Shown here piece after piece: positions 22,467 to 30,758 of a stretch of DNA of 64,000 nt (position 1 is the first letter of the stretch; every line of letters begins with the position of its first letter). Below the pieces are notes generated by a model, which saw only the letters and a program-made list of their open reading frames with translations, was not told the origin of the DNA and searched no databases. The DNA is from Chloroflexota bacterium (GTDB lineage Bacteria > Chloroflexota > Dehalococcoidia > UBA2979). The position numbers and the translations under genes are program-made. Location: the NCBI GenBank assembly GCA_947479915.1, contig CANKAU010000002.1:62001-126000 (forward strand), read 5' to 3'.

Positions 22467-24788
22467 ATGGCAACCACCGCTTCGCTCGCCCTCGCACGCT
22501 TCCTCGAGGCCCGCGCCGACTGCTCGTCGCGCGATGTGACCTCTGCCGGCTGGGAGCTCTGCTACTCGCTCTCCGACCTCCTCGACGAGGCGCTCCGCGA
22601 GCTCGTCGGCGACGCCCCCAATCTCGCCGTCGTCGCCGTGGGCGGCTACGGCCGCCGCGCGCAGTCCCGCCACTCCGACGTGGACGTGATGCTGGTGATC
22701 GAGGGCTCCGACGAAGGCGTGCTGCGCTCCCTGTACCCGCTGTGGGACGCCAACCTGAAGGTCGGCCACTCCGTCCGCACCGTCGCGCAGGCCATGACCG
22801 CCGCCGACGCCAACGTGGAAACGTTCACCGCGCTGCTCGACGCGCGCTTCATCGCCGGCAACCGCGCGCACTTTGATCGCCTCATCCGCGAGCGCCGGGG
22901 CATGGTGCGCGGCCACCGAGGCTGGATGCGCACCGAGATCATCGAGCGCCGCGCGGCACTGCGCGCAAAGGAGCCATGGCAGCTGCTGGCCAGCGACCTC
23001 AAGAACGGCCGCGGCGGCCTGCGCGACCTGCACGCGCTGCACTGGCTGGACGTGGCCGAAGCGATCGTCAACGACGCGCCCGAGGCGCCTCGGTCGGCGG
23101 AGCTCGCAGCCGCGGAGCTCCACCTCATCCGCACCCGCAACGCCGTGCACGCCCTGAACGCCCGTCCCACGGACATCTACCGGCCGGACCAGGCGAACGA
23201 CATCGCCGCGTGGCTCGGCGTTTCCGACTCGCTCGAATGGGGCCGCACGCTGTACGCCTCAATGCGCCTCATCGACGCGGCCATCGAGGAGCGCCTGTCC
23301 GAACCCACCTCGCGCCTGCAGCGGCTGCTCCCGTGGAGGCGCACCAGCCCTACCTTGGTGGCGCCGGTGATCGAGTCCGGCGGCGACGACCTCGCATACC
23401 TCCGCGCCTCGCTCAAGACGATGGCTCCGAGCGGGCCGCTGGACCCGCTGCCCCCGAGCGCGGCACTCGACCGGCTGCTGCCGGAGTGGGCCGTGCTGCG
23501 CGCGCGACCGCACATCGCACCGTTCCACATCCACCCGGTGGACGTGCACGTGGCCCGCGCTGTCTCGGAGACGCGCCGGATCATGGAGGTCGACGACTTC
23601 GACTCGGGCACCGTGCGCGTCGCCGCCGAGTTCGGCGACCCGGACGAGGTGCTGCTCGCGGCATTCCTGCACGACATCGGCAAGGGCCACGGCGGCGACC
23701 ACTCGGACGTCGGGGCGATCATCGCGGAGCGCTTCGTCGCCCGCGCCGCGCTGCCGCCCGAGATCGGTCTGCGCCTCATCAACGCGGTGCGCCTCCACCT
23801 GCTGCTCCCGAACGTCGCCACCCGTCGCGACATCGCCGACCCGGCCGTGATCGAAGAGACGGCGAAGCGCATTGGCGACGCTCGCACGCTGCGCCTGCTG
23901 TACCTGCTCTCGATCGCCGACGCGCAGGCGAGCGGCCCGAACGTGTGGAGCCAGTGGAAGGCGCAGCTCATGCGTGCCTTCTACACACGACTGCTGGCCG
24001 TCCTGGCCTCCGAGGCCCCCGACGCGCAGACACCGACGGCGGAGAGCCTCGCCGAGGCGCTACGCGCGCGCTTCGCCCCGGACGCCGTGCGCGCGCACCT
24101 GGCCGGGATGGGCGCGGACTACCTGATCAGCACGCCCTCGGAGATCGTCGGCGATCACATCTCGCTGATCGCGCAGGCCTCGGCGAACGGCGGCACGGCC
24201 GCGCGGCATGACCGACTGGGCACGCTGGACCGGCTGACGATCGTCACGCCCGACCGCCCCGGTCTGATCCAGACCATCGCCGGCACGCTGGCCGGTTTCA
24301 ACGCCAGCGTCCTCGGCGGCGTGGCCCACACGCGCGACGATGGCGTGGCAATCGAGGTGTGGCACGTCTCGGACGCCCTCGGCGTGGGCATCGACGAGCG
24401 CCGCTGGGATCGCATCCTGCAGGCGGTTCCCGCCGCGCTGAAGGGTGAGTTCAAGATCGACGAGCGCCTCGCCGAGGTGCGCGCGTCCTACCCGGCACCG
24501 CCGCTCGCGGACGTGCCCACGGTGGTCCACATCGACAACACCGCCTCGCGTGACTACACGATCCTCGAGGTCTCGACGGCAGACCGCCGCGGGCTGCTCT
24601 ACGGCGTCACGAAGCTGCTCCACGAGCGTGGCATCGACATCCACCTTGCGAAGGTCGACACCATTGGCCCGGAAGTCGTGGACGCGTTCTACATCCGCCG
24701 GGAGAACGGTCGCCGCATCGACGACCCGGATGAGATCGAGCGCCTGCGCACGGCGGTCGAGGACGTCCTGACGGCCCTCGCGCCGTAG
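22467..24788 (+). CDS. glnD: [Protein-PII] uridylyltransferase/uridylyl-removing enzyme
   Basis: A 773-residue GlnD. VGGYGRRAQSRHSDVDVML (about 58-76) is the nucleotidyltransferase motif with G-G and D-x-D. AFLHDIGKGHGGDHSD (about 398-413) is the HD hydrolase domain that removes the modification. Two ACT domains sit at the C-terminus (around LTIVTPDRPGLIQ at ~589 and LEVSTADRRGLLYG at ~698) and sense glutamine. It modifies the PII protein encoded just upstream. ATG 22467 was preferred over ATG 22431 because GAGG lies upstream and homology begins there. Confidence 0.92.
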   Translation: MATTASLALARFLEARADCSSRDVTSAGWELCYSLSDLLDEALRELVGDAPNLAVVAVGGYGRRAQSRHSDVDVMLVIEGSDEGVLRSLYPLWDANLKVGHSVRTVAQAMTAADANVETFTALLDARFIAGNRAHFDRLIRERRGMVRGHRGWMRTEIIERRAALRAKEPWQLLASDLKNGRGGLRDLHALHWLDVAEAIVNDAPEAPRSAELAAAELHLIRTRNAVHALNARPTDIYRPDQANDIAAWLGVSDSLEWGRTLYASMRLIDAAIEERLSEPTSRLQRLLPWRRTSPTLVAPVIESGGDDLAYLRASLKTMAPSGPLDPLPPSAALDRLLPEWAVLRARPHIAPFHIHPVDVHVARAVSETRRIMEVDDFDSGTVRVAAEFGDPDEVLLAAFLHDIGKGHGGDHSDVGAIIAERFVARAALPPEIGLRLINAVRLHLLLPNVATRRDIADPAVIEETAKRIGDARTLRLLYLLSIADAQASGPNVWSQWKAQLMRAFYTRLLAVLASEAPDAQTPTAESLAEALRARFAPDAVRAHLAGMGADYLISTPSEIVGDHISLIAQASANGGTAARHDRLGTLDRLTIVTPDRPGLIQTIAGTLAGFNASVLGGVAHTRDDGVAIEVWHVSDALGVGIDERRWDRILQAVPAALKGEFKIDERLAEVRASYPAPPLADVPTVVHIDNTASRDYTILEVSTADRRGLLYGVTKLLHERGIDIHLAKVDTIGPEVVDAFYIRRENGRRIDDPDEIERLRTAVEDVLTALAP

Positions 24789-24820
24789 GTTCGCGCGCTG
24801 CGCCGGGCGGCGGCGTCGGC

Positions 24821-24826
24821 TAGGAT
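24821..24826 (+). promoter_or_regulatory. Candidate -10 box for ccr
   Basis: TAGGAT lies ~75 nt upstream of the ccr ATG. No clear -35 was seen. Confidence 0.35.
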
Positions 24827-24901
24827 AGCCGCAGCCCCGAACCTGAGCCGCGCCGCCCGCCTCTCCCGGAGGCCCGCGCGAGAGACCGGAGTCCCGATCT
24901 C

Positions 24902-26161
24902 ATGACTGACGTCGTCAAAGACCTCTACGAGCTGGGCGAGACGCCCCCGCGCGGCCACGTGCCGAAGCAGATGTACGCCGGCGTCGTGCGCCAGTCGCGC
25001 TTCGGCGAGCCTCGACAGGCGTTCCAGGTGGAGGTCGTCGACACGCCCTCGATCGGCCCGAAGCAGGTGCTGGTCTGGGTAATGGCCGCGGGCGTGAACT
25101 ACAACAACGTCTGGGCCGCGCTCGGCAAGCCCGTCGACGTGATCGACGTGCGCAACCGTCGAGGCGAGACGGAGGACTTCCAGATCGGCGGCTCGGACGC
25201 CTCAGGCATCGTCTGGGCCGTCGGCCCGGAGGCGCGCGGCGTGCAGGTGGGCGACGAAGTCGTCATCCACGCGGGCACGTGGGACGAGAACGCCGCGGAT
25301 ATCGCCGCCGGTGCCGACCCGATTACCTCGTCCACTGCACAGCTGTGGGGCTACGAGGTGAACTACGGGGGCTTCGGCCAGTTCACGCGCGTCAACGACT
25401 ACCAGGTCCTGCCGAAGCCGAAGCGCCTCACGTGGGAGGCCGCCGGCGCATACATGCTCGTCGGCGCGACCGCGTGGCGGCAGCTCATGGGCTGGCCGCC
25501 GCACACGGTGCGCCCCGGCGACCCGGTGCTGGTCTGGGGCGGCTCGGGCGGCCTCGGCAGCATGGCGATCCAGATCGTGAAGGCCGCGGGGGGCATCCCG
25601 ATCGCTGTCGTCTCGGACGACGCGAAGGCGGAGTGGTGCCTGAAGCTCGGCGCGAAGGGCGTCATCAACCGCACCGACCCCGCGTTCACGCACTGGGGCC
25701 GCCTCCCCGACCTCGACGATGCCGAGGCCTTCGGGGCGTGGATGAAGGGCGCCCGCGCGTTCGGCGCGAAGTTCTGGGAGGTCCTCGGCGAGCGTCGCGC
25801 GCCGCGCATCGTCTTCGAGCACCCCGGCGAGGCGACGATCCCGACCTCGATCTTCATGGTCGACAACGCGGGGATGGTCGTGATCTGCGCGGGCACCAGC
25901 GGCTACAACGCGGACATCGACCTGCGCTACCTGTGGATGCGCCAGAAGCGCCTGCAGGGCTCGCACTTCGCGAACACCGAGCAGAGCGCCGAGTTCAACG
26001 CAATGGTCGACTCGGGCGCCATCGACCCCGCGCTGTCGCGCACGTTCCCGCTCGCCGAGATCGGCGAAGCGCACCAGCTGATGTACGAGAACCGCCACCC
26101 CGAGGGCAACATGGTGATCATGATCAACGCCACGCGCGAGGGCATGACGACCCTCGAGTAG
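24902..26161 (+). CDS. ccr: Crotonyl-CoA carboxylase/reductase
   Basis: A 419-residue zinc-free medium-chain dehydrogenase of the Ccr type. It carries out the NADPH-dependent reductive carboxylation of crotonyl-CoA to ethylmalonyl-CoA. [20 protein letters not shown] and [13 protein letters not shown] are the family-specific N-terminal blocks. [20 protein letters not shown] is the NADPH-binding loop, and [14 protein letters not shown] is the conserved CO2/CoA-site block. Ccr serves the ethylmalonyl-CoA pathway of acetyl-CoA assimilation or the supply of extender units. No other gene of that pathway is adjacent. It has its own promoter-like box and is followed by repeat hairpins. Confidence 0.9.
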   Translation: MTDVVKDLYELGETPPRGHVPKQMYAGVVRQSRFGEPRQAFQVEVVDTPSIGPKQVLVWVMAAGVNYNNVWAALGKPVDVIDVRNRRGETEDFQIGGSDASGIVWAVGPEARGVQVGDEVVIHAGTWDENAADIAAGADPITSSTAQLWGYEVNYGGFGQFTRVNDYQVLPKPKRLTWEAAGAYMLVGATAWRQLMGWPPHTVRPGDPVLVWGGSGGLGSMAIQIVKAAGGIPIAVVSDDAKAEWCLKLGAKGVINRTDPAFTHWGRLPDLDDAEAFGAWMKGARAFGAKFWEVLGERRAPRIVFEHPGEATIPTSIFMVDNAGMVVICAGTSGYNADIDLRYLWMRQKRLQGSHFANTEQSAEFNAMVDSGAIDPALSRTFPLAEIGEAHQLMYENRHPEGNMVIMINATREGMTTLE

Positions 26162-26177
26162 GTCGGGCGGGGGAACG

Positions 26178-26214
26178 ACCCTCACCCCAGCCCTCTCCCG
26201 AAACCGGGAGAGGG
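26178..26214. repeat. Dispersed palindromic repeat, copy 2
   Basis: ACCCTCACCCCAG leads into a 10-bp stem, CCCTCTCCCG (26191-26200) and CGGGAGAGGG (26205-26214), around AAAC. The lead and the CCCTCTCCC arm match the copies at 1.6 and 50.5 kb. It lies just behind ccr and could terminate it. Confidence 0.65.
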
Positions 26215-26267
26215 GCCGGAACAGACTTGTGGGCCCGCGATGGTTGAAGGGGCGAAGCCTCTTGAAC

Positions 26268-26303
26268 TCTCACCCCTCCCGCGCCGGGAGGGGCAGGGGT
26301 GGG
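26268..26303. repeat. Dispersed palindromic repeat, copy 3 (variant)
   Basis: CTCACCCCTCCCG and CGGGAGGGG form a 9-bp stem (26273-26281 and 26285-26293) around CGC, a shortened variant of the neighbouring repeat. It separates the convergent ccr and mreB genes. No gene was found in the rest of 26162-26371. Confidence 0.55.
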
Positions 26304-26371
26304 CCGCCCAGCGATGCCGCATGAATCGATCGAGGAGCGGGGACTCGCAGCGCCCGCGCCGCGCGCCCGCG

Positions 26372-27409
26372 CTACCTCGAGGAGTCGCCGATGAGCGACT
26401 CCTCCTCGGTGGGCATCGAGCGCTCGATGACGTCGATGTAGTCGAGCGCCGCACCCGCGCCCTTCACGACGCAGCGCAGCGGATCCTCGGCGACGTGTAC
26501 GGGGACGCCGGTCTCGTGCAGCAACAGGTCATCGAGGTGGCGGAGCATCGCCCCGCCGCCGGTCAGCACGATTCCACGGTCGATCACATCGGACGCCAGC
26601 TCCGGGGGGGTGCGCTCCAGCACACGGCGCACGGTCTGGACGATCGTCCCGAGGTGCTCGTGGATCGCCTGTGACACCTCGGAAGAGCGCACGGTGATCG
26701 TGCGGGGTAGGCCGGTGATCTGATCGCGGCCGCGGACGCCGGTGACGAGGTCCTCATTCAGCGGGATCGCGGAGCCGATCGCGATCTTCACTTCCTCGGC
26801 GGTGCGCTCACCGATCACGAGGTTGTGGCGCCGCCTGATGTACTGCGCGATCGCGTCGTCCAGGCGGTCGCCCGCGACCCGCACCGACTCACTCGCCACG
26901 ATGCCGAACATCGAGATCACGGCCGCCTCGGTGCGGCCACCGCCGATGTCCACGACCATGTGGCCACGCGGGCTGCCGACGGGGATCTCCGCGCCGATCG
27001 CAGCGGCCAGCGGCTCCGGGATCAGGTGCGCCGGACGCCTCGCCCCGGCCGCCTCGGCGGCGTCGCGCACGGCGCGCTGCTCGACGCTGTTCACGCCCAC
27101 GGGGACGCAGATCATGACCTCGGGCCGCACGAGGTTGAAGCGGCCGATCACGCGCTGGATGAAGTAGCGCAGCATCGCCTCGGTGATCAGGTAGTCGGCG
27201 ATCACACCGTCGCGCATCGGGCGGATGACCTGGATCGAGCCGGGGTGGCGGCCGATCATCCCGCGCGCATCGTCGCCCACCGCGACCACGGTGTTATCGC
27301 GCTCAGTGATCGCCACGACCGCGGGCTCATCGATGACCACGCCGCGGCCCTGCTCGTAGACGAGCACGTTCGCCGTGCCGAGGTCGATCCCGATGCGCTT
27401 GCCGAACAT
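26372..27409 (-). CDS. mreB: Rod-shape protein MreB
   Basis: A 345-residue bacterial actin. [16 protein letters not shown] is the phosphate-1 motif, [15 protein letters not shown] is phosphate-2, and [11 protein letters not shown] is the adenosine motif. It polymerises under the cell membrane and guides peptidoglycan synthesis. No mreC or mreD follows on this side, which is common for Mbl-like or free-standing copies. The start was chosen at ATG 27409 ([11 protein letters not shown]); the longer frame includes non-homologous sequence. A DnaA-box-like 9-mer lies 49 bp upstream. Confidence 0.92.
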   Translation of the reverse strand: MFGKRIGIDLGTANVLVYEQGRGVVIDEPAVVAITERDNTVVAVGDDARGMIGRHPGSIQVIRPMRDGVIADYLITEAMLRYFIQRVIGRFNLVRPEVMICVPVGVNSVEQRAVRDAAEAAGARRPAHLIPEPLAAAIGAEIPVGSPRGHMVVDIGGGRTEAAVISMFGIVASESVRVAGDRLDDAIAQYIRRRHNLVIGERTAEEVKIAIGSAIPLNEDLVTGVRGRDQITGLPRTITVRSSEVSQAIHEHLGTIVQTVRRVLERTPPELASDVIDRGIVLTGGGAMLRHLDDLLLHETGVPVHVAEDPLRCVVKGAGAALDYIDVIERSMPTEEESLIGDSSR

Positions 27410-27445
27410 GAAGGCGCGCGACTCCGAGGCTGCCCCATCGGGCGG

Positions 27446-27466
27446 TGTGGATGGAGTTGTGGATAA
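27446..27466 (-). promoter_or_regulatory. DnaA-box-like 9-mer upstream of mreB
   Basis: TGTGGATAA (27458-27466) is the exact complement of the DnaA box TTATCCACA, and TGTGGATGG (27446-27454) is a two-mismatch neighbour 12 bp away. One exact 9-mer can be expected by chance about once in two such windows, so this is only suggestive. Confidence 0.3.
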
Positions 27467-27521
27467 CTCGACGCACCGTCGAGGCGACCGCAGGGTACCG
27501 CCTCGACGCTCCGTTCGCACG

Positions 27522-27806
27522 CTACACGCTCGCGCGGGCCTTGCGCTGCCGCCACCAGTATCGCAACGCAAGAACCGCAGCGACGACAAGCAACCCGAGG
27601 CCGGCGTCAGTCACGATTCGCTGAGGCGTTCCCGGAGGGATCCACGCCGAAATGGCGATCAGCACGAAGCCGGGAAAAGCCGCGACACGTGGAGCCGCCG
27701 TCCGCCTGACTCTCTCCCGCGCCGCCGGGGTTCGGACAAGGTGAATGATGACCGCTAATACGGTGGCCAAAGCGACTACGAGGAACAGGCCGGGAAGGAC
27801 ATTCAT
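27522..27806 (-). CDS. Small hypothetical membrane protein
   Basis: A 94-residue protein with three predicted membrane segments ([30 protein letters not shown] and [17 protein letters not shown]) and a basic tail (RQRKARASV). It starts 9 bp after the murA stop with a GGAGGTAG ribosome-binding site, so it is probably cotranscribed with murA. Its composition is less GC-rich than its neighbours. No family was recognised. Confidence 0.6.
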   Translation of the reverse strand: MNVLPGLFLVVALATVLAVIIHLVRTPAARERVRRTAAPRVAAFPGFVLIAISAWIPPGTPQRIVTDAGLGLLVVAAVLALRYWWRQRKARASV

Positions 27807-27815
27807 CGCGGCCTG

Positions 27816-29078
27816 CTACCTCCGCTCGATATCCGCGCCGAGCGCGCTCAGGCGCTCCTGCAGCCCGGCGTAGCCCCGATCGAGGTGCCCGATGCCGAGG
27901 ACTGTCGTCTCACCCTCGGCGGCGAGGCCCGCGACCACCACGGCGGCACCCGCCCGGATGTCGAGGGCGCGCACGGCGCTGCCGATGAGCGGCGTCGGCC
28001 CTTCGATGATGACCGTGTCGCCGGCGGTGATCATGCGTGCACCGAGCTTGCGCAGCTCGTTCACGTACAGGGTGCGGTTGTCGTAGACGCGCTCGTGCAC
28101 CAGCGAGATGCCCTGTGCCTGCGTCATCGCGGCGGCCATCTGCGGGTGCAGATCGGTGGCGAAGCCGGGGTACGGCACCGCCTGGACCTGGATCGCCTGC
28201 AGCGGCCCGTTGGCGATCGCGCGGATGCCGACCTCGGGGTTGGCTTCCACGGTCATGCCCATCTCGCGCAGCTTCGCGATGAGCGAGTCCATGTGATCCG
28301 GCACGGCGTTCGTCACGCGCACGTCGCCGCCGGTCGCCGCACCCGCGAGGAGGTACGTACCGGCCTCCAGCCGATCCGGGACGATCGGGAAGTCCGCGCC
28401 GTGCAGCGACAGGACGCCCTCCACCTCCACGGTCGGGGTGCCCTCGCCGGTGATGCGTGCTCCCATCGCGTTCAGCAGGCGCGCGGCCATCGCGACCTCG
28501 GGCTCGGGGGCGGCGTTCACGATCGTCGTGTGACCCTCGGCGAGGACGGCGGCAAACAGCACGTTCACCGTGCCGAGGACGCTCGGGTAGTCGAAGAAGA
28601 TGCGCGCGCCACGCAGCCGGGCGGCCTCCGCGCGCCAGTTCGCGCCGTTGCGCGTGACGCTGGCACCGAGCATCCGGAAGCCGACGAAGTGCACATCGAG
28701 GGGCCGCGATCCGATGACGTCGCCGCCAGGCGGGACGCACTCGGCCTCGCCCGCACGCGCCAGCAGCGGCCCCATGACGAGGAACGAGGCGCGCAGACGC
28801 ATCACCTGCTCCGCGGGCGGCGCGGTCGAGGTGATCGTCGGCGTCGTGATGCGGACGGTCTCGCCCTCGATCTCCACGCGCGATCCGAGGCCGCGCAGGA
28901 TCTCGGCGAGCTCGCCGATGTCGGCGATCTCCGGGACGTTGCGGAGGGTGAGGGTGTCGGCGGTGAGCAGACCGGCGGCCACCGCGTAGAGCGCGGCGTT
29001 CTTGGAGCCGGACACGGTCACGTCACCTCGAAGGGGACGGCCGCCGCGGATGACGTAGCACGGTTCGACGGGGCTCAC
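27816..29078 (-). CDS. murA: UDP-N-acetylglucosamine 1-carboxyvinyltransferase (Asp-type, fosfomycin-insensitive)
   Basis: A 420-residue EPSP-synthase-fold enzyme that adds enolpyruvate to UDP-GlcNAc, the first committed step of peptidoglycan synthesis. SGSKNAALYAVAAGLL is the substrate-binding signature with the conserved Lys and Asn. The loop that carries Cys115 in E. coli reads PPGGDVIGSRPLDVHF, with Asp120 in place of the Cys. This change occurs naturally in mycobacteria and chlamydiae and makes MurA insensitive to fosfomycin. The GTG start at 29078 has a perfect GGAGG. A 14-bp-arm palindrome covers the promoter and reaches the ribosome-binding site. Confidence 0.93.
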   Translation of the reverse strand: MSPVEPCYVIRGGRPLRGDVTVSGSKNAALYAVAAGLLTADTLTLRNVPEIADIGELAEILRGLGSRVEIEGETVRITTPTITSTAPPAEQVMRLRASFLVMGPLLARAGEAECVPPGGDVIGSRPLDVHFVGFRMLGASVTRNGANWRAEAARLRGARIFFDYPSVLGTVNVLFAAVLAEGHTTIVNAAPEPEVAMAARLLNAMGARITGEGTPTVEVEGVLSLHGADFPIVPDRLEAGTYLLAGAATGGDVRVTNAVPDHMDSLIAKLREMGMTVEANPEVGIRAIANGPLQAIQVQAVPYPGFATDLHPQMAAAMTQAQGISLVHERVYDNRTLYVNELRKLGARMITAGDTVIIEGPTPLIGSAVRALDIRAGAAVVVAGLAAEGETTVLGIGHLDRGYAGLQERLSALGADIERR

Positions 29079-29084
29079 GGCACC

Positions 29085-29117
29085 TCCTGTGCTCGGTCTG
29101 TCCGACCGAGCACAGGA
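29085..29117 (-). promoter_or_regulatory. Perfect palindrome over the murA -10/start region
   Basis: TCCTGTGCTCGGTC (29085-29098) and GACCGAGCACAGGA (29104-29117) are perfect inverted copies around TGTCC. On the minus strand the -10-like TATCCT (29119-29114) overlaps one arm, and the AGGA of the murA ribosome-binding site lies in the other. It can act as a DNA operator or as a leader hairpin that hides the ribosome-binding site. Confidence 0.6.
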
Positions 29118-29157
29118 TAGCGGGAAGCCACGCACAGCGGGCGCACCCGCGCGCGGG

Positions 29158-29328
29158 CTATCCCGGCAGAACCTCCAGCAGGCAGCGCCCGGTCGCACCG
29201 AGGAGGATCGGGACGAGCCCGACCACCGCGACGATCATCCCGGTCGTCCCGCCCATCACCATCAGGCCGATGTAGATCAGCGCCAGGCCCAGGATCACCC
29301 GCACCGCCCGGCCGGCCACCGTGTTCAT
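29158..29328 (-). CDS. DUF2892-type small membrane protein
   Basis: A 56-residue protein. NTVAGRAVRVILGLALIYIG and a second helix ending in GATGRCLLEVLPG match the two-helix DUF2892 (YgaP-like membrane) family. The start was placed at ATG 29328, where the family homology begins; the longer frame adds an Arg-rich non-conserved segment. The function is unknown. Confidence 0.65.
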   Translation of the reverse strand: MNTVAGRAVRVILGLALIYIGLMVMGGTTGMIVAVVGLVPILLGATGRCLLEVLPG

Positions 29329-29495
29329 GAGGTTTGCGAGAGCGCCCACGGTGCGCCTCACCTTCTGCGGGCTTCGCCCGCGTCGCGCGCCGCCCCTCGG
29401 CAACGCTTGCATCCTCAGAATGCGCGCGCCGACGGGACTTCCACAGCGCAGAACGCGGTGTGCGCGCTAGGCATTTCGGACAGGCTCGCGGCTGA

Positions 29496-30398
29496 CTAGG
29501 TCCGAGGCACGCTCGGGCCGACGTTCACCATCGGCGTCGTCGGAGCCTCGCTCACGAGGACGGTGAGCAGGTTCGTCACCAGCATCGCCTTCTGGGCGGG
29601 GTCGAGGTGCGCGATGTCCTCGGCCTCGATCTGGTCGACGGCGAGGCGGACCATGCCCACCGCTCCCTCCACGATGCGCTGCCGCGCGGCGACCACGGCG
29701 CTCGCCTGCTGGCGGCGCAGCATCACCTCCGCGATCTCGGGGGCGTAGGACAGGTCGGTGAGCCGGGTCTCAACGACGTGGACGCCCGCGAGGATGAGGC
29801 GCTCCTGCAGCTCGGCCGTCAGGGTGTCGGCGACCTCGTCGGCGTTGCCGGTGAGCGTCACCACGTTCGCGTCGTCGCCGTAGTCGTCGTACGGGTACGA
29901 CCGCGCCACGTGACGGATCGCCGTCTCGGCCTGCAGGAAGACGAAGCGCTCGTAGTCTTCGACGTCGAAGACCGCGGGCGCGGTGTCGACGACCTGCCAC
30001 ACGACGACCGCAGCGATGTTGATCGGGTTGCCGTTGGCGTCGTTCACCTTGGAGGTGTTGCTGATGAAGTTGCGCGTCCGCAGCGAGACCGTGCGTCGCT
30101 GCCCGGTCGACAGCGGGTTCACCCACCAGAAGCCGGATCGCCGCACCGTGCCCTGATAGCTGCCGAGGATCACGACCACGCCCGCCTCGTTCGGCTGGAG
30201 CACCATCAGCCCGCCGAGGGACACGACCGCCGCCGCGCCGAGCAGCATCGCGCCGAGGACGCCCAGCGGTGAGAGCGTGGCGAACGCGATCAGTGCTCCG
30301 ACGGCGAACCCGAGGATGATCAGCAGCCCGACGACACCGGGCAGCGCGAATGCGTCCCGCTCGACTGATCGCGTGCGTGCCACGGCCACGTCCTGCAT
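29496..30398 (-). CDS. SPFH/band 7 domain membrane protein
   Basis: A 300-residue prohibitin-like protein. Two hydrophobic segments lie at the N-terminus (about residues 18-66). The SPFH domain follows (VNPLSTGQRRTVSLRTRNFI, then NIAAVVVWQVVDTAPAVF), and a helical region near LILAGVHVVETRLTDLSYAPEIAEVML follows it. Such proteins form large oligomers on membrane microdomains and often assist membrane proteases. ATG 30398 has GGAG 4 nt upstream. No NfeD partner is adjacent. Confidence 0.83.
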   Translation of the reverse strand: MQDVAVARTRSVERDAFALPGVVGLLIILGFAVGALIAFATLSPLGVLGAMLLGAAAVVSLGGLMVLQPNEAGVVVILGSYQGTVRRSGFWWVNPLSTGQRRTVSLRTRNFISNTSKVNDANGNPINIAAVVVWQVVDTAPAVFDVEDYERFVFLQAETAIRHVARSYPYDDYGDDANVVTLTGNADEVADTLTAELQERLILAGVHVVETRLTDLSYAPEIAEVMLRRQQASAVVAARQRIVEGAVGMVRLAVDQIEAEDIAHLDPAQKAMLVTNLLTVLVSEAPTTPMVNVGPSVPRT

Positions 30399-30509
30399 CA
30401 ACTCCGGCCTCCCGTCCGCCGTCCTCGGCGTCCCATCGAGGTTACCAGAGCGCACCCCGCGTCCCCGGCCCTCACAGGTCGGGCGTTGCGCGGCGCGCGC
30501 TCATCCCCG

Positions 30510-30613
30510 TAGACTCGCGCGGCTCTGTTCCGCGAAGTCGGTGAGAATCCGACGCTGTCCCGCAACTGTGATCGATGCGTCGAGCGCTCGACGTCATCGT
30601 CAGTCAGGTCGCC
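30510..30613 (+). promoter_or_regulatory. Cobalamin (B12) riboswitch with -10 box
   Basis: A TAGACT box (30510-30515) is followed by the conserved core of the cobalamin riboswitch. GTCGGTGAGAATCCGAC forms the P3-like hairpin (30537-30553), then CTGTCCCGCAACTGTG (B12 box, 30555-30570), a variable stem, and CAGTCAGGTCGCC (30601-30613). The order and spacing match RF00174. A hairpin with a T-rich tail follows at 30693-30720. The regulated gene is the secreted protein at 30759. Confidence 0.85.
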
Positions 30614-30692
30614 GGCCCGGTGCACACCAGCTTTGCCGCCCGCGTGGAAACGGGTGAGCGCTGAGGTCCGGCGTGCCGGTCTTCGTGTGCCT

Positions 30693-30720
30693 CACCCTCC
30701 CGCGCGGAGGGTGTGTTGTG
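30693..30720 (+). terminator. Putative riboswitch terminator
   Basis: CACCCTCC (30693-30700) and GGAGGGTG (30706-30713) form an 8-bp stem around CGCGC, followed by TGTTGTGTT. It sits between the B12 aptamer and the ribosome-binding site (CGGAGGT, 30747-30753), as expected for a transcription-terminating expression platform. It also resembles the shortened dispersed repeat. Confidence 0.5.
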
Positions 30721-30758
30721 TTCCCGGGCTGCAGACCCGGGGCACACGGAGGTCACGC

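Noticed and set aside
27446-27466. Replication origin at the DnaA-box-like site
   Set aside because: Only one exact box, no AT-rich unwinding region and no dnaA, dnaN or gyr genes nearby.
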